Below, piece after piece: positions 17,603-26,841 of a stretch of DNA of 64,000 nucleotides; positions within the stretch are counted from its first letter, which is position 1, and every line of letters begins with the position of its first letter. Made by a program: the position numbers and the translations under genes. The notes under the pieces are model-generated. The model did no database searches, was not told the origin of the DNA, and worked only from the letters and a program-made list of their open reading frames with translations. This DNA comes from JAPPLB01 sp965208945 (GTDB lineage: Bacteria > Acidobacteriota > Terriglobia > Bryobacterales > UBA6623): NCBI GenBank assembly GCA_965208945.1, contig OZ242366.1, positions 3,658,001 to 3,722,000 of the forward strand, written 5' to 3'.

Positions 17603-17864
17603 ACAGCCCGTGTCAAAAGTCACGCGGGCGGCGTTACGCGCCCCGGCACCATTGGCGTAACGCCTAGCCGTGCCAGGAACGTGGCGCCTCGCTCTCCGCG
17701 CGGCCGAGCGGAAGCGGCGCGTAACCCTTTGGGCGACGGACATTTGCGGCCGTCGGCTTTGTCGTTCGTCGGAGGAGATCACCCGGATCGCCATCCTCCT
17801 CACTTCGCGCCGAGCGACCGCAGGAGCCCGCCGCGCCTTCCACGGGACTTTAGACACGGGCTGC
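17603..17864 (+). mobile_element. family B 262-bp TIR element, copy B1
   Basis: The left end ACAGCCCGTGTCAAAAGTC and the right end, read in reverse, GCAGCCCGTGTCTAAAGTC form 19-bp terminal inverted repeats with two mismatches. TA dinucleotides flank both sides (17601-17602 and 17865-17866). A subterminal hairpin is formed by GGCGTTACGC at 17630 and GCGTAACGCC at 17655. No convincing ORF. It lies 4 bases beyond the tonB stop. Probably a non-autonomous element. Confidence 0.75.
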
Positions 17865-18116
17865 TAAACCGCATATCAAGCGCGAGGTCTATGGGTAACC
17901 CATGGACCAGATCGTTTGGGCGAGGCTCTCCACAAACCCCACCGTCCGTTACCGCTCCGGCCGCCTGAAGAAGATTCCCTATGCGAGTTATTGTCGATAT
18001 GGGTTGCTCCAAAATGCCTGAAATGAGAGTCTGAGTTTCACGAACTGCATGCTGCACTCTTCTTCGCAGGGTTGTCGTGATCAAGAGTGTCAATGATGTC
18101 GACAACGGAGGACGGC

Positions 18117-19190
18117 ATGTCCGAGAAGGCTCCGCAATCCAAGAAGGCAATGCGCGTCGGCGTTCTGCTGACCGTGGCCGCGCTCTTCATCATCCTGGCG
18201 GGCATGAGAGAAGCGCAGGAGATTCTTTTGCCTTTTCTGATCGCCGTCTTCCTCGCCGTTGTCAGCTCCCCGGCGGTTTTTTGGATGACGGCGAAACGCG
18301 TTCCCCGCGCCCTGGCGGTCTTGCTCGTTGTCGCGGCCATGGTAGGCGTCGGAACCGGCTTGGCTGCCCTGATAGGCACTTCCGTCAATAACTTCTCGCA
18401 GAACATCCCCACCTATCAGTCGAGACTTCAAGAAGAAATCTCGGCTCTTTTTGGCTGGTTGGATGGGTTGGGGATAGACCTGTCCCTCGATGTGCTGCTC
18501 GACTATGTAGACCCGGGAGCTGCGATGGGCTTGGCCTCCAATCTACTCACAGGCCTCGGGGGCGTCTTTACGAATGCCTTCCTGATCCTGCTGACGGTTG
18601 TGTTCATCTTGCTTGAGGTCTCAAGCTTCCCGGGCAAACTGCGTATTGCGACCGGCGAGGCGAAGCTTGTCTTCCCTCACTTCACAAAGTTCACTGACAG
18701 CGTCAAGGGTTATCTGGCAATCAAGACTGCGGTCAGCTTGGTTCTTGGCGTCCTGGTCACATTCTGGGTCTGGGTGATGGGCGTCGATTTTCCTCTGCTC
18801 TGGGGTCTCCTCGCGTTTCTGCTGAACTACATCCCGAACATCGGATCGATCATCGCCGCCGTTCCCGCTGTGTTGCTGGCGTTCATTCAGTTCGGCTTCG
18901 GAACCGCGATGATCGTCACGATCGGTTACCTCGTTCTGAACGTAGTGCTCGGCAACATCATCGAACCGCGTTTCATGGGTCGGGGACTCGGACTCTCGAC
19001 GTTGGTGGTGTTCTTGTCGTTGATCTTTTGGGGCTGGCTCTGGGGGACGGTCGGCATGCTGCTCTCCGTCCCCCTCACGATGACCGTGAAGATCGCTCTC
19101 GAAAGCAATGAGCGGACACGCTGGTTGGCTGTCCTGTTGGGACCACCCGTTTCCGAGCATGTGCCGCAAGCCGAGGGGATCGGAGAATAG
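18117..19190 (+). CDS. AI-2E family transporter
   Basis: This is a polytopic inner-membrane protein of 357 residues from the AI-2E/PerM family, whose members export small molecules or peptides and in some species autoinducer-2 or sodium ions. The segments at the N-terminus (VGVLLTVAALFIILAGM, ILLPFLIAVFLAVVSSP), the soluble middle part, and the C-terminal block LAFLLNYIPNIGSIIAAVPA with IIEPRFMGRGLGLSTLVV are the family hallmarks. ATG at 18117 is chosen because GGAGG lies eight bases upstream; ATG codons 27-30 bases earlier have none. The substrate is unknown. Confidence 0.88.
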   Translation: MSEKAPQSKKAMRVGVLLTVAALFIILAGMREAQEILLPFLIAVFLAVVSSPAVFWMTAKRVPRALAVLLVVAAMVGVGTGLAALIGTSVNNFSQNIPTYQSRLQEEISALFGWLDGLGIDLSLDVLLDYVDPGAAMGLASNLLTGLGGVFTNAFLILLTVVFILLEVSSFPGKLRIATGEAKLVFPHFTKFTDSVKGYLAIKTAVSLVLGVLVTFWVWVMGVDFPLLWGLLAFLLNYIPNIGSIIAAVPAVLLAFIQFGFGTAMIVTIGYLVLNVVLGNIIEPRFMGRGLGLSTLVVFLSLIFWGWLWGTVGMLLSVPLTMTVKIALESNERTRWLAVLLGPPVSEHVPQAEGIGE

Positions 19191-19486
19191 TCTGCCCGGC
19201 AAAGAAGAACGCTGTAGACAAGTCAAAGGTCCGGGAGGAGCGATCGAGTGCGGTTGTTTATTGTCTCGCCCTATCCGGCCAGGCTTTTCTCAAGCTTCCT
19301 GCCTACAGAGTGCGAAACCCGCTGCCGGGACTCTGCCGTCCGTTACCAGCATTGGGGTCGAGCCGGTGATGGGAATCATGTTCACCGCGCCCCGGTTGAA
19401 GTTTCTCCCGCCCGGTGACGGGGGGGTTGCTGAGGGGGGCTGGCTGGCTCGTTTGTAGTATTGTGTAGTGGAGGGGGTAGCCCGAA
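19191..19486. other. intergenic region
   Basis: Nearly 300 bp without a supported gene. It ends in a G-rich run (GAGGGGGTAG) that probably serves as the ribosome-binding region of the TTG-started amidohydrolase. No repeat family member or clear promoter seen. Confidence 0.4.
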
Positions 19487-20752
19487 TTGTCTCGATATAC
19501 TTCTTACTCCGCGCGGACGCTTGTCCGGAGTGTCCTCGGCGCCGGGCTGTTGCTCCTCTTGTTTGCGGGGCTTGCGCCGGCTCAGCAGTACGACCTGCTC
19601 ATCAAGAACGGCCGCGTCATCGATCCCGGTAACGAGATCAACGCCGTGATGGACGTTGCCGTCTCCGGAGACAAGATCGCCAAGGTCGCCGAAGACATCC
19701 CTTCCGAGCAAGCCAAGAAAACGATTGACGCCGCGGGTCTCTACGTCACTCCGGGACTCGTCGACCTGCACGCTCACGTCTTCGGATACTCAGGCTCTCT
19801 CTGGCCCGACGACACTCACCTCCTCACCGGCACGACGACCATCGTCGACTGCGGCGGCGCCGGATGGCGGACCTTCGAGACCTTCAAGGAAACCGTGATT
19901 GACCGCTCGAAGACCCGCGTCCTCGCATTCATCAATGTCGTCGGCGCCGGGATGGTCGGAACCGAGAGCGACATCGACGACATGGATCATGAGAAGCTCG
20001 CCGCCAAGATCCAGCAGTACCCAGGCCTGATCGTCGGCATCAAGTGTGCTCACTACGGCCGCAGCGACTACTTCAACCTCGAACAAGCCGTCAAGGCGGG
20101 CAATATTGCCGGCGTACCGATGATCGTCGATAACAGCATCCTCACCAATAACGACCGAGACACCGAGACCAAGCTGCTGAAGTACTTCCGGCCTGGCGAC
20201 ATTCACACCCACATGTTCAACGACCGCCATCTGGAGATCATCAACCGCTTTACCGGCAAAGTGCAGCCCTACATGTACGAAGCGCGTGAGAAAGGCCGCC
20301 TCTTTGACATCGGCCACGGCAACGGCAGCTTTGTCTGGCCCGCGGCACACAAGTCGATGGAGCAGAAGTTCTACCCCGACACCATCAGTACTGACCTCCA
20401 CAACATGAGCATCTTTTCGACCAAAGCAGATATGCCCAACGTCATGTCGAAGATGATGGCGCTCGGCATGTCGCTCGAAGAGGCCATCTTCCGTTCGACC
20501 GCCCGCCCGGCGCAAGTCATTGACAAATATCCCGAGATCGGTACGCTCGGCGAAGGCAAGGAAGCCGACATCGCGCTGCTTGTGCTCGAGCAAGGCATCT
20601 TCGGTTACTCCGATGCCTGGAGGAAAAAGAAGCTCGCCGATCTGCGGCTGCGCGCCGTTCTCACCGTACGCGCCGGCGAACTCGTCTTCGACGAGAGAGG
20701 GCTCGGATTTCCCGAGTGGGACAGCGCCGGTGAATACGAGAGGATTCCCTAG
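19487..20752 (+). CDS. secreted amidohydrolase, paralogue 1
   Basis: This is an amidohydrolase-superfamily metalloenzyme of the COG3964/dihydroorotase-like deacetylase type, 421 residues. A Sec signal peptide (VRSVLGAGLLLLLFAGLAPAQ) precedes YDLLIKNGRVIDPGNEIN. Metal-site motifs: DLHAHVF (His-x-His), VGIKCAHYG (Lys/His ligands), DIHTHMF, and FDIGHGNGSF. The start is TTG at 19487, six bases after GAGGGGGTAG. It is the first of three tandem paralogues; the third (22077-23145) is the closer relative. Substrate unknown; N-acetyl or cyclic amide hydrolysis would fit the family. Location is periplasmic or extracellular. Confidence 0.86.
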   Translation: MSRYTSYSARTLVRSVLGAGLLLLLFAGLAPAQQYDLLIKNGRVIDPGNEINAVMDVAVSGDKIAKVAEDIPSEQAKKTIDAAGLYVTPGLVDLHAHVFGYSGSLWPDDTHLLTGTTTIVDCGGAGWRTFETFKETVIDRSKTRVLAFINVVGAGMVGTESDIDDMDHEKLAAKIQQYPGLIVGIKCAHYGRSDYFNLEQAVKAGNIAGVPMIVDNSILTNNDRDTETKLLKYFRPGDIHTHMFNDRHLEIINRFTGKVQPYMYEAREKGRLFDIGHGNGSFVWPAAHKSMEQKFYPDTISTDLHNMSIFSTKADMPNVMSKMMALGMSLEEAIFRSTARPAQVIDKYPEIGTLGEGKEADIALLVLEQGIFGYSDAWRKKKLADLRLRAVLTVRAGELVFDERGLGFPEWDSAGEYERIP

Positions 20753-20815
20753 AGGAACGGTATCCCGTGCCGTTTTCTCATGGGTGTGCAAGACATCCAA
20801 GGTTTTGAAAACACC

Positions 20816-22066
20816 ATGCGGTCATCCAAGACGTTCTTCCTGATATTCCTTCTGGTCCTGGTCCTGCCTGTACAGGCCCAAGACCCTGCCGCCGACACAA
20901 CGATCTACGATCTGCTCCTGAAGAACGGCCACGTCATCGACATCAAGAACAACCTTAACGGCCGCTTCGACATCGCCGTCATCGGCGAGAAGATCCACAC
21001 TGTCGCCGAAAACCTCCCTGCCTATCGCGCGAAGAAAGTCGTTGACGTCAGTGAGTATTACGTCACTCCCGGCCTGATCGACATTCACACGCATTTCGAC
21101 CAGTATGGCGCTTGGCTCAACCTCAATCCCGATCACAACACACTCCGCTACGGGGTGACAACGGCCGTCGACGCGGGTAGTTCCGGTCATGAGGGGTTCG
21201 AGAAGTTCAAAGCGGAAACCATCGACAAGGCGCGCGTTCGCTTGCTGGCTTTTCTGAACATCGTCGGCGCGGGCATGTACGGCCGCGAGGTCGAGAACGA
21301 CGTTGAGCAGATGGACGTCGATGCCGCCGTCGCCATGGTCAACAAGCACCCCGATGACATCGTCGGCATCAAGACCGCGCACTATCAACCGCAAGACTGG
21401 GAAGCGATCGACCGCGCCGTCAAAGCCGCCGAGATGAGCAACAGCGTCCTGATGGTCGACTTCCACCCCAAGGGAGGCCGCGGCTACAAGGAGCTGATCC
21501 TTGAGCATATGAAGCCCGGCAACATCCAGACGCACTTCTACGGACGATTGACGCCGCAACTCGACGAGAACAAAAAAGTCCGGGATTACATGTGGAAAGC
21601 GCGCGAGAGGGGCATCCTGTTCGACGTCGGTCACGGCTCCGGAAGCTTCTGGTTCCGCATCGCCGTACCCGCCATCAAGCAGGGCTTCTTGCCCGACACC
21701 ATCTCCACTGATATTGACAAGGACAGCATCATGTTGCCGCGCGCTCACCTGAACGACGTTATGTCGAAGTTCCTTAACATCGGCCTGACCTTCGAGCAGA
21801 TCATCGAACGCACCACGGTCAACCCGGCGGAAGCGATCCGCCGCAGCGATCTCGGGACGCTCGATGAGGGCTCGACCGCCGACATCGCGATCCTCAAGAT
21901 CGAAGAGGGTGAGTTTGCTTTCCTCGACTCCGGACGCGGCAAGCTCACGGCGAAAAAAAACATCCGCTGCATGATGACCGTCCGCAAGGGAGAGATCATC
22001 TGGGACGCCGAGGGCGTCAGCATGCCTGAGTGGAGTACCGCAGGGCCCTACAGCAACTTCCGTTAG
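20816..22066 (+). CDS. secreted amidohydrolase, paralogue 2
   Basis: The second tandem copy has 416 residues from the ATG at 20816, with signal peptide FFLIFLLVLVLPVQAQ. It keeps the metal motifs DIHTHFDQY, VGIKTAHY, NIQTHFYGR (Gln replaces the first His of HTH) and FDVGHGSGSF. It differs from paralogue 1 in the loop after the first motif, consistent with a different substrate. It starts 63 bases after the paralogue 1 stop and probably shares its transcript. An in-frame GTG at 20780 would add residues ahead of the signal peptide and is rejected. Confidence 0.85.
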   Translation: MRSSKTFFLIFLLVLVLPVQAQDPAADTTIYDLLLKNGHVIDIKNNLNGRFDIAVIGEKIHTVAENLPAYRAKKVVDVSEYYVTPGLIDIHTHFDQYGAWLNLNPDHNTLRYGVTTAVDAGSSGHEGFEKFKAETIDKARVRLLAFLNIVGAGMYGREVENDVEQMDVDAAVAMVNKHPDDIVGIKTAHYQPQDWEAIDRAVKAAEMSNSVLMVDFHPKGGRGYKELILEHMKPGNIQTHFYGRLTPQLDENKKVRDYMWKARERGILFDVGHGSGSFWFRIAVPAIKQGFLPDTISTDIDKDSIMLPRAHLNDVMSKFLNIGLTFEQIIERTTVNPAEAIRRSDLGTLDEGSTADIAILKIEEGEFAFLDSGRGKLTAKKNIRCMMTVRKGEIIWDAEGVSMPEWSTAGPYSNFR

Positions 22067-22076
22067 TGAGCTCGGG

Positions 22077-23145
22077 ATGTCGCTGCAGCACGCGGCCCTG
22101 ATTTGCGTGCTTGTCGTCGCAGCTCCAGTAACAGCACAGCCGTACGACTAGCCTGCATTTCTCACCACCCGACGGCCGAATCACGCGATACGACCGCCAG
22201 GACTTCGTTGCGCTTGCTTGCCGTGCTCAACGTACTGTTCAAGTACGCCTGCGCGCGCCAAGCGGCTCGCGCCTCGTCCTGACGGCCCTCTCACCCACTT
22301 CGCCTCGCCACGTGGTGAGAAATGCAGGCTAGATTCTCAAAGACGGCCACGTGATCGATCCTGCCAACGGGATTGACCGCATCATGGATATCGCCGTTGC
22401 GGGCAAGGCCATCGCCCGCGTCGCCGAAAACATTCCTGCCGAACAGGCGAAGAAAGCCATCGACGTCGCTGGCTACTACGTCACCCCGGGACTCGTCGAC
22501 ATCCACGGGCATGTCTTCGGATATCGAGGCTCGATCTGGCCCGACGACACCCATCTCACCCAGGGCGTGAGCACCGTTGCCGACTGCGGCGGGCCGGGCT
22601 GGCGTACGTTCGACGAGTTCAAGCAAACGGTGATCGACCGCGCCACTGGTGAGATGCAGCCCTGGATGTGGGAGGCGCGTCAACGCGGAATCATCTTCGA
22701 TGTCGGGCACGGCGCAAGCGCCTTCATCTTCCCCAGCGCCTACGACTCGATACGGCACGGCTTCCCGCCCGATACTCTCAGCAGTGACCTGCACAACGCC
22801 AGCATCGTGAAGACCAAGCCCGCAATGCCGAATGTCATCTCGAAATTCATGAACTTCGGCATGACCCTTCAGGAAGCCATCTACAGATCCACGGTCCGCC
22901 CCGCGCAAGCCATCAATCGGTTCCCCGAAGTCGGCACGCTCAGGGCTGGCAAGGCCGCCGATGTCGCCGTCCTCCAACTTCACCGTGGCGTCTTCGGCTT
23001 CAACGACGCCAACCTTCGCCGCATGATTGGCACCAGGAAAATCGAAGCTGTCCTCACTCTCCGCGCCGGTGAGCTCGTCTTCGATGCCCACGGCCTGGTC
23101 TTTCCTGAATGGCGCACCCAGGGAGACTACAATCGGATTCCGTGA
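22077..23145 (+). pseudogene. secreted amidohydrolase, paralogue 3, disrupted
   Basis: The 5' part (22077-22148) still encodes a start and signal peptide ending in APVTAQPYD. Element A5 then interrupts the gene and gives a TAG stop at 22149. The reading resumes in the frame ILKDGHVIDPANG at 22333 and stays open to 23145. Relative to paralogue 1, about 114 residues are missing in frame at about 22641 (between VIDR and TGEMQPW), taking the VGIK-AHY and HTH metal motifs. Both lesions should abolish activity. An internal ATG at 22351 could still give a 264-residue fragment, but it lacks the catalytic core. Confidence 0.88.
22151..22329 (+). mobile_element. family A element, copy A5 inside a gene
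   Basis: Full-length, with perfect 18-bp terminal repeats and TA on both sides (22149-22150, 22330-22331). Removing the element and one TA joins the two halves of the amidohydrolase in frame, except that the junction codon is TAG where paralogue 1 has a leucine codon. This is the clearest insertion junction in the window and fixes the element's limits. Confidence 0.92.
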
Positions 23146-23279
23146 CGGGGTGTCGGAACGACTCCACCATATTCAGACTCGCATCACGGACCAGTGTTGA
23201 GGTCTGTATTTTTCCCCCTGTCACACGGTCGCAGAGGTCTGCCGCAGCCTGTTCCAGGGTGAAATGAACGCCTGGTCCA

Positions 23280-23990
23280 TCAGCGGTTTAGGGCTTGGCC
23301 AATGGCTGCCAGCGCTGCGATCACGGCGGTTTCGCATCGCAGAATGAGTGGTCCCATGCCAACGTGTCGATAACCCGCCCGGATCGCCGCAGACACTTCA
23401 TCGGCGGTCCAGCCTCCCTCAGGGCCTGCGAGAAGCTGAATGGGCTGCTCCAAGCTCGAGCGCAAGAAGCCTCCGAGAGGGTACCCGCCCGGATGCAGGA
23501 TCAGCCTTGCACCCTTCCCTTCATCCGGAACCGCTTCGAAAGGAACCATTTGTTCGATCATTGGCGCGGCCAGGCGGCGGGACTGCTGCGCTGCCTGTTC
23601 GGCGATTCGCCTCCAGCGCTCCAGCCGTTTGGGCGCAGCCTTGATCAGATGAGTCTCGCTGCGTTCCGCAGCCACCGGGACGATTCGGCTGACACCCAGC
23701 TCCGTCGCCTTCTCCACGGCCCATTCGAAGCGCGAGAACTGGAAGACTGCGATCTGTAGTGTTACTTCGGGCCCTGAAGAGATTACCGCCAGCTCTTGGT
23801 CGATGACGAACTCGACTCGTCGGGAGTCCGCTTGCGCGACATGCGCCCGAAAGAGCCGGCGGCCGTCCGAAAGCTCGACCTCTTCCCCCTCGCGAAGCCG
23901 GACGACTCGTGCAAGATGATGCGCGGTCGGACCTTCCGCATGGGCTTCCCGGTCATCCACATGGTCGACAAATACCCGGCGCAATGCCAT
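23280..23990 (-). CDS. rsmE: 16S rRNA m3U1498 methyltransferase
   Basis: RsmE methylates N3 of U1498 in 16S rRNA. The 236-residue protein has the small N-terminal PUA-like domain (HHLARVVRLREGEEVELSDG) and a SPOUT knot domain with LLAGPEGGWTADE and MGPLILRCETAVIAALA, which form the SAM site. Length and motif order are normal. It diverges from ruvA; the two starts are 78 bp apart. Confidence 0.93.
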   Translation of the reverse strand: MALRRVFVDHVDDREAHAEGPTAHHLARVVRLREGEEVELSDGRRLFRAHVAQADSRRVEFVIDQELAVISSGPEVTLQIAVFQFSRFEWAVEKATELGVSRIVPVAAERSETHLIKAAPKRLERWRRIAEQAAQQSRRLAAPMIEQMVPFEAVPDEGKGARLILHPGGYPLGGFLRSSLEQPIQLLAGPEGGWTADEVSAAIRAGYRHVGMGPLILRCETAVIAALAAIGQALNR

Positions 23991-24013
23991 TGGAGGTCAT
24001 CATACCCGTATGC

Positions 24014-24043
24014 TTGACAGGCTTTTTAAGCCACGGCGATAAT
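24014..24043 (+). promoter_or_regulatory. ruvAB promoter with palindromic spacer
   Basis: TTGACA at 24014-24019, an 18-bp spacer and GATAAT at 24038-24043 (five of six consensus bases) form a strong sigma70-type promoter 25 bp before ruvA. The spacer begins with the inverted repeat GGCTT-TTT-AAGCC (24020-24032), placed where a repressor would block RNA polymerase. Confidence 0.65.
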
Positions 24044-24068
24044 TCGGGCTCCGGCCGCCGCCGCTCGC

Positions 24069-24662
24069 ATGATCGCCTCTCTCCGCGGAAGGTTACTCGA
24101 AAAGCATCCGAACTTCGTCATCATCGACGCCGGCGGCGTTGGGTACGCAGTTACGGTTCCGGTCTCGACGTTCTCACACATCGGCGGAATCGGAGAAGAA
24201 GTCCGACTGCTGATTTATACCCATGTGCGCGAAGACACACTCGCTCTGTATGGCTTTGCCGGTGGGCGCGAGAAGGAGCTGTTCGAGAAATTGATCACGA
24301 TCAGCGGGATTGGCCCTCGCCTGGCTGTCACGATCCTATCAGGACTGCCTACAGACGAGTTGCTCGACGCCATTCGCGTCGGAGACGCGAAGCGGCTGAC
24401 TCGGATACCCGGTGTAGGGCGCAAGACCGGCGAGCGCATTGCTCTCGAACTGCGCGAGAAGCTGGAGTCCCTGGATACCGACGAGCGGCCCGAAGGAGTT
24501 TCGCTTTCCGACGCCATGCAGCAAGACGTCGTGTCCACTCTGGTAAACCTCGGCTGCAACCGCGCTGCGGCGGACAAGGCTGTTCGCAAGGCCGTGGCGG
24601 AAGGAGTGGCCGTGGAGTTCGAGCTTCTCTTTCGCCGCTCGATGGAGCTGATAAGCCGATAG
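24069..24662 (+). CDS. ruvA: Holliday junction branch migration protein RuvA
   Basis: RuvA binds Holliday junctions as a tetramer and loads RuvB. The 197-residue protein has the N-terminal OB domain (MIASLRGRLLEKHPNFVIIDAGGVGY), two helix-hairpin-helix motifs (LITISGIGPRLAVTIL and RIPGVGRKTGERIALEL), and a C-terminal RuvB-binding domain (DVVSTLVNLGCNRAAADKAV). It is followed by ruvB after 17 bp in one operon. Confidence 0.97.
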   Translation: MIASLRGRLLEKHPNFVIIDAGGVGYAVTVPVSTFSHIGGIGEEVRLLIYTHVREDTLALYGFAGGREKELFEKLITISGIGPRLAVTILSGLPTDELLDAIRVGDAKRLTRIPGVGRKTGERIALELREKLESLDTDERPEGVSLSDAMQQDVVSTLVNLGCNRAAADKAVRKAVAEGVAVEFELLFRRSMELISR

Positions 24663-24679
24663 CATTAAGCTGAACAGCA

Positions 24680-25705
24680 ATGCCGGACCAGCGTATCGTT
24701 TCACCGGAACCGGAGGACGACGACCGCCAGTTCGAAATTACTCTCAGACCGAAATCCCTGCGCGATTTCGTCGGACAGCCGAAGCTCAAGGAGAACCTGT
24801 CGATCGCCATTGAAGCCGCACGAGGTCGTGGCGAGGCGCTCGATCACGTCTTGCTGTACGGTCCGCCGGGGCTTGGCAAGACTACCCTGGCGCACATCAT
24901 CGCTCGCGAACTGAACGTCCGAGTCGATTTGACCTCCGGGCCCGTGCTGCAAAAGAAGCTCGATCTCACGGGTGCTCTGACGGCGATACAGCCCCACCAG
25001 GTCTTCTTCGTTGACGAGATCCACCGCCTGCTTCCTGATGTGGAAGAGATGCTCTATGCGGCGCTCGAAGACTTTCGGGTGGACCTCATGATAGGCACCG
25101 GACCGGGAGCGCGGACGCACTCGATACCGCTGCCGCCGTTCACCACCATCGGCGCGACAACCCGTGCGGGCATGCTCTCGGGTCCGCTACGCGGCCGCTT
25201 CGGGCTGACGCTACGGCTCAACCCGTACGATGTTTCCGACCTGACGAAGATCGTTTTCCGCTCTGCCGGCATGCTGGGCGTCGTGATCGACGACGGAGGT
25301 GCGGAAGAGATCGCCCGGCGCAGCCGGGGGACGCCCCGCATCGCCAATCGGCTGCTTCGCCGGGTCCGGGACTATTCACAAGTACGGGCCGACGGTTCTA
25401 TCGGTCGTGCCGTGGCCCGCACCGCGCTCGATCTGCTCGAGGTTGACCCTCACGGGCTTGATGAGATTGACCAGAAAGTGATGCGCACAATCCTCGATAA
25501 ATACGCCGGTGGACCCGTCGGTTTGAACACGATCGCCGCCTCCGTCGGCGAGGACGCCAGCACGATCGAGGAAGTCTACGAGCCCTATCTGATGCAACTC
25601 GGTTTTCTCGACCGCACCCCGAGAGGCCGCGTCGGAACCCGGCTCGCCTTTTCATACTTCGGGATAGAGTTGCCGCGCGGACCACAGGAGAGCTTGCGCT
25701 TCTAA
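24680..25705 (+). CDS. ruvB: Holliday junction helicase motor RuvB
   Basis: RuvB is the hexameric AAA+ motor that drives branch migration. In 341 residues it has DFVGQPKLKENL, Walker A GPPGLGKTT at about 61-69, Walker B FFVDEIHR, sensor 1 in TTIGATTRAGML, and the arginine-finger region GPLRGRFG, followed by the winged-helix domain (LGFLDRTPRGRVGT). Length is typical. ruvC is not in the window. Confidence 0.98.
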   Translation: MPDQRIVSPEPEDDDRQFEITLRPKSLRDFVGQPKLKENLSIAIEAARGRGEALDHVLLYGPPGLGKTTLAHIIARELNVRVDLTSGPVLQKKLDLTGALTAIQPHQVFFVDEIHRLLPDVEEMLYAALEDFRVDLMIGTGPGARTHSIPLPPFTTIGATTRAGMLSGPLRGRFGLTLRLNPYDVSDLTKIVFRSAGMLGVVIDDGGAEEIARRSRGTPRIANRLLRRVRDYSQVRADGSIGRAVARTALDLLEVDPHGLDEIDQKVMRTILDKYAGGPVGLNTIAASVGEDASTIEEVYEPYLMQLGFLDRTPRGRVGTRLAFSYFGIELPRGPQESLRF

Positions 25706-26207
25706 GTGCAGGATGTCTGCGCTGTCATCCGACGCAATGCTCTGTAATTGGCTGCAAGCGGGATGAGTCGGGCCATGCTCCGGACTCCCTCGCCCTGTTT
25801 CCCGATGGACCACTCAGCCCGGAGTCGAGGCGTTCCACGGGCTTTCGAGTCAGCATCGCAGCCACCAGCACCGGCTGCCTATCGGCGTCCTCTTGCGCAG
25901 CAGAGTGGTTGAAACCTCACAGATCTTCAGACACTGTCTGGACGCTCGGTATCAGGGTACAAATCGCCTTTGTGAATCATAGTGACTCCGAAGATCTGCT
26001 TGTCGGGATCGCGGCATCGTTCGCGTATCTGAGAGCCCTGGACTCCAAGCCGGGCCGACCAACAACCCTCCTCGGCGGCGGCGCCCGATGCTGTGAAATA
26101 ATCTAGTATTCGCGGTACGTTCATTAAGAGCCGTTCTGTGTTGTTGCGTTCTCGACGACGGTTCTATCGAAACATGTGCTGCCAAGCCGTTGTTCGCGCT
26201 TCATCGG
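25706..26207. other. intergenic region without a recognised gene
   Basis: About 500 bp. A minus-strand frame at 25927-26124 encodes RERCRDPDKQIFGVTMIHKG, faintly like the RDPDG strand of a glyoxalase-fold protein, but it is short and has no start signal or homologous context. I treat it as non-coding. A possible promoter for the kinase lies near 26095-26130 where the DNA is AT-rich. Confidence 0.35.
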
Positions 26208-26840
26208 ATGAGTCCGTCTCGTTACATCGCCATTGAAGGTCCCCTTCGGGTTGGCAAATCAAGCTTGGCTCAAGCACTGGCTGAGCGGATTCAAGCCAAG
26301 ACGGTGCTTGACTCGGAAGAAAACCCCTTCTTGAACGATTTCTACCGCGGCCAACAGGGTTCGGCTTTTCGGGCGCAGATGTATTTCCTGGTGAACCGTT
26401 TCCAGCAGTTGTCCGTGATTGATCCCGGCCGGTCGCAGATGCCGGTCGTCACGGATTACCTTTTCGAGAAGGACAAGCTGTTTGCCTACATCAACCTCAC
26501 CGATGAGGAGGTGGCCGTGTACGACGAATACTATCGCCACTTCAAGGAACAGTTGGTCGCGCCGGATCTCGTCGTTTACCTGAAGGCGGCGCCGGAGGTG
26601 CTTCGTGAGCGCATCATCCGCAAGAATATCGCTTCCGAAGCACAAATCTCCGACGAGTACCTCGCCGAGGTCACAAGAGCCTACGAGCATTTCTTTTCCC
26701 ACTACAAAGCGTCGGATGTCTTGGTCGTCGACACCAGCCAAGTCGACTTCGTACATAAGGAAAACGACCTGAAGGAGTTGCTCGAAGAGTTGAGCCGGCC
26801 GGTCCGCGGAACTCAGTATTTTTTGCCCTTGGGCACCTGA
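26208..26840 (+). CDS. deoxynucleoside kinase
   Basis: This cytoplasmic kinase phosphorylates deoxynucleosides (deoxyadenosine/deoxyguanosine type) for dNTP salvage. The 210-residue protein has the P-loop IEGPLRVGKSS at 8-18, the substrate motif TDYLFEKD (variant of the ERS/DRS region), and a lid region LRERIIRKN. Arg in the P-loop position usually held by Ile/Val is a small oddity. ATG at 26208 is preferred over TTG at 26190 because homology begins at RYIAIEGP. Family B copy B2 begins directly after its stop. Confidence 0.87.
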   Translation: MSPSRYIAIEGPLRVGKSSLAQALAERIQAKTVLDSEENPFLNDFYRGQQGSAFRAQMYFLVNRFQQLSVIDPGRSQMPVVTDYLFEKDKLFAYINLTDEEVAVYDEYYRHFKEQLVAPDLVVYLKAAPEVLRERIIRKNIASEAQISDEYLAEVTRAYEHFFSHYKASDVLVVDTSQVDFVHKENDLKELLEELSRPVRGTQYFLPLGT

Positions 26841-26841
26841 G

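Noticed and set aside
25927..26124. Minus-strand frame with a faint glyoxalase-like RDPD segment
   Set aside because: Only 65 codons, no second half of the domain, no start signal.
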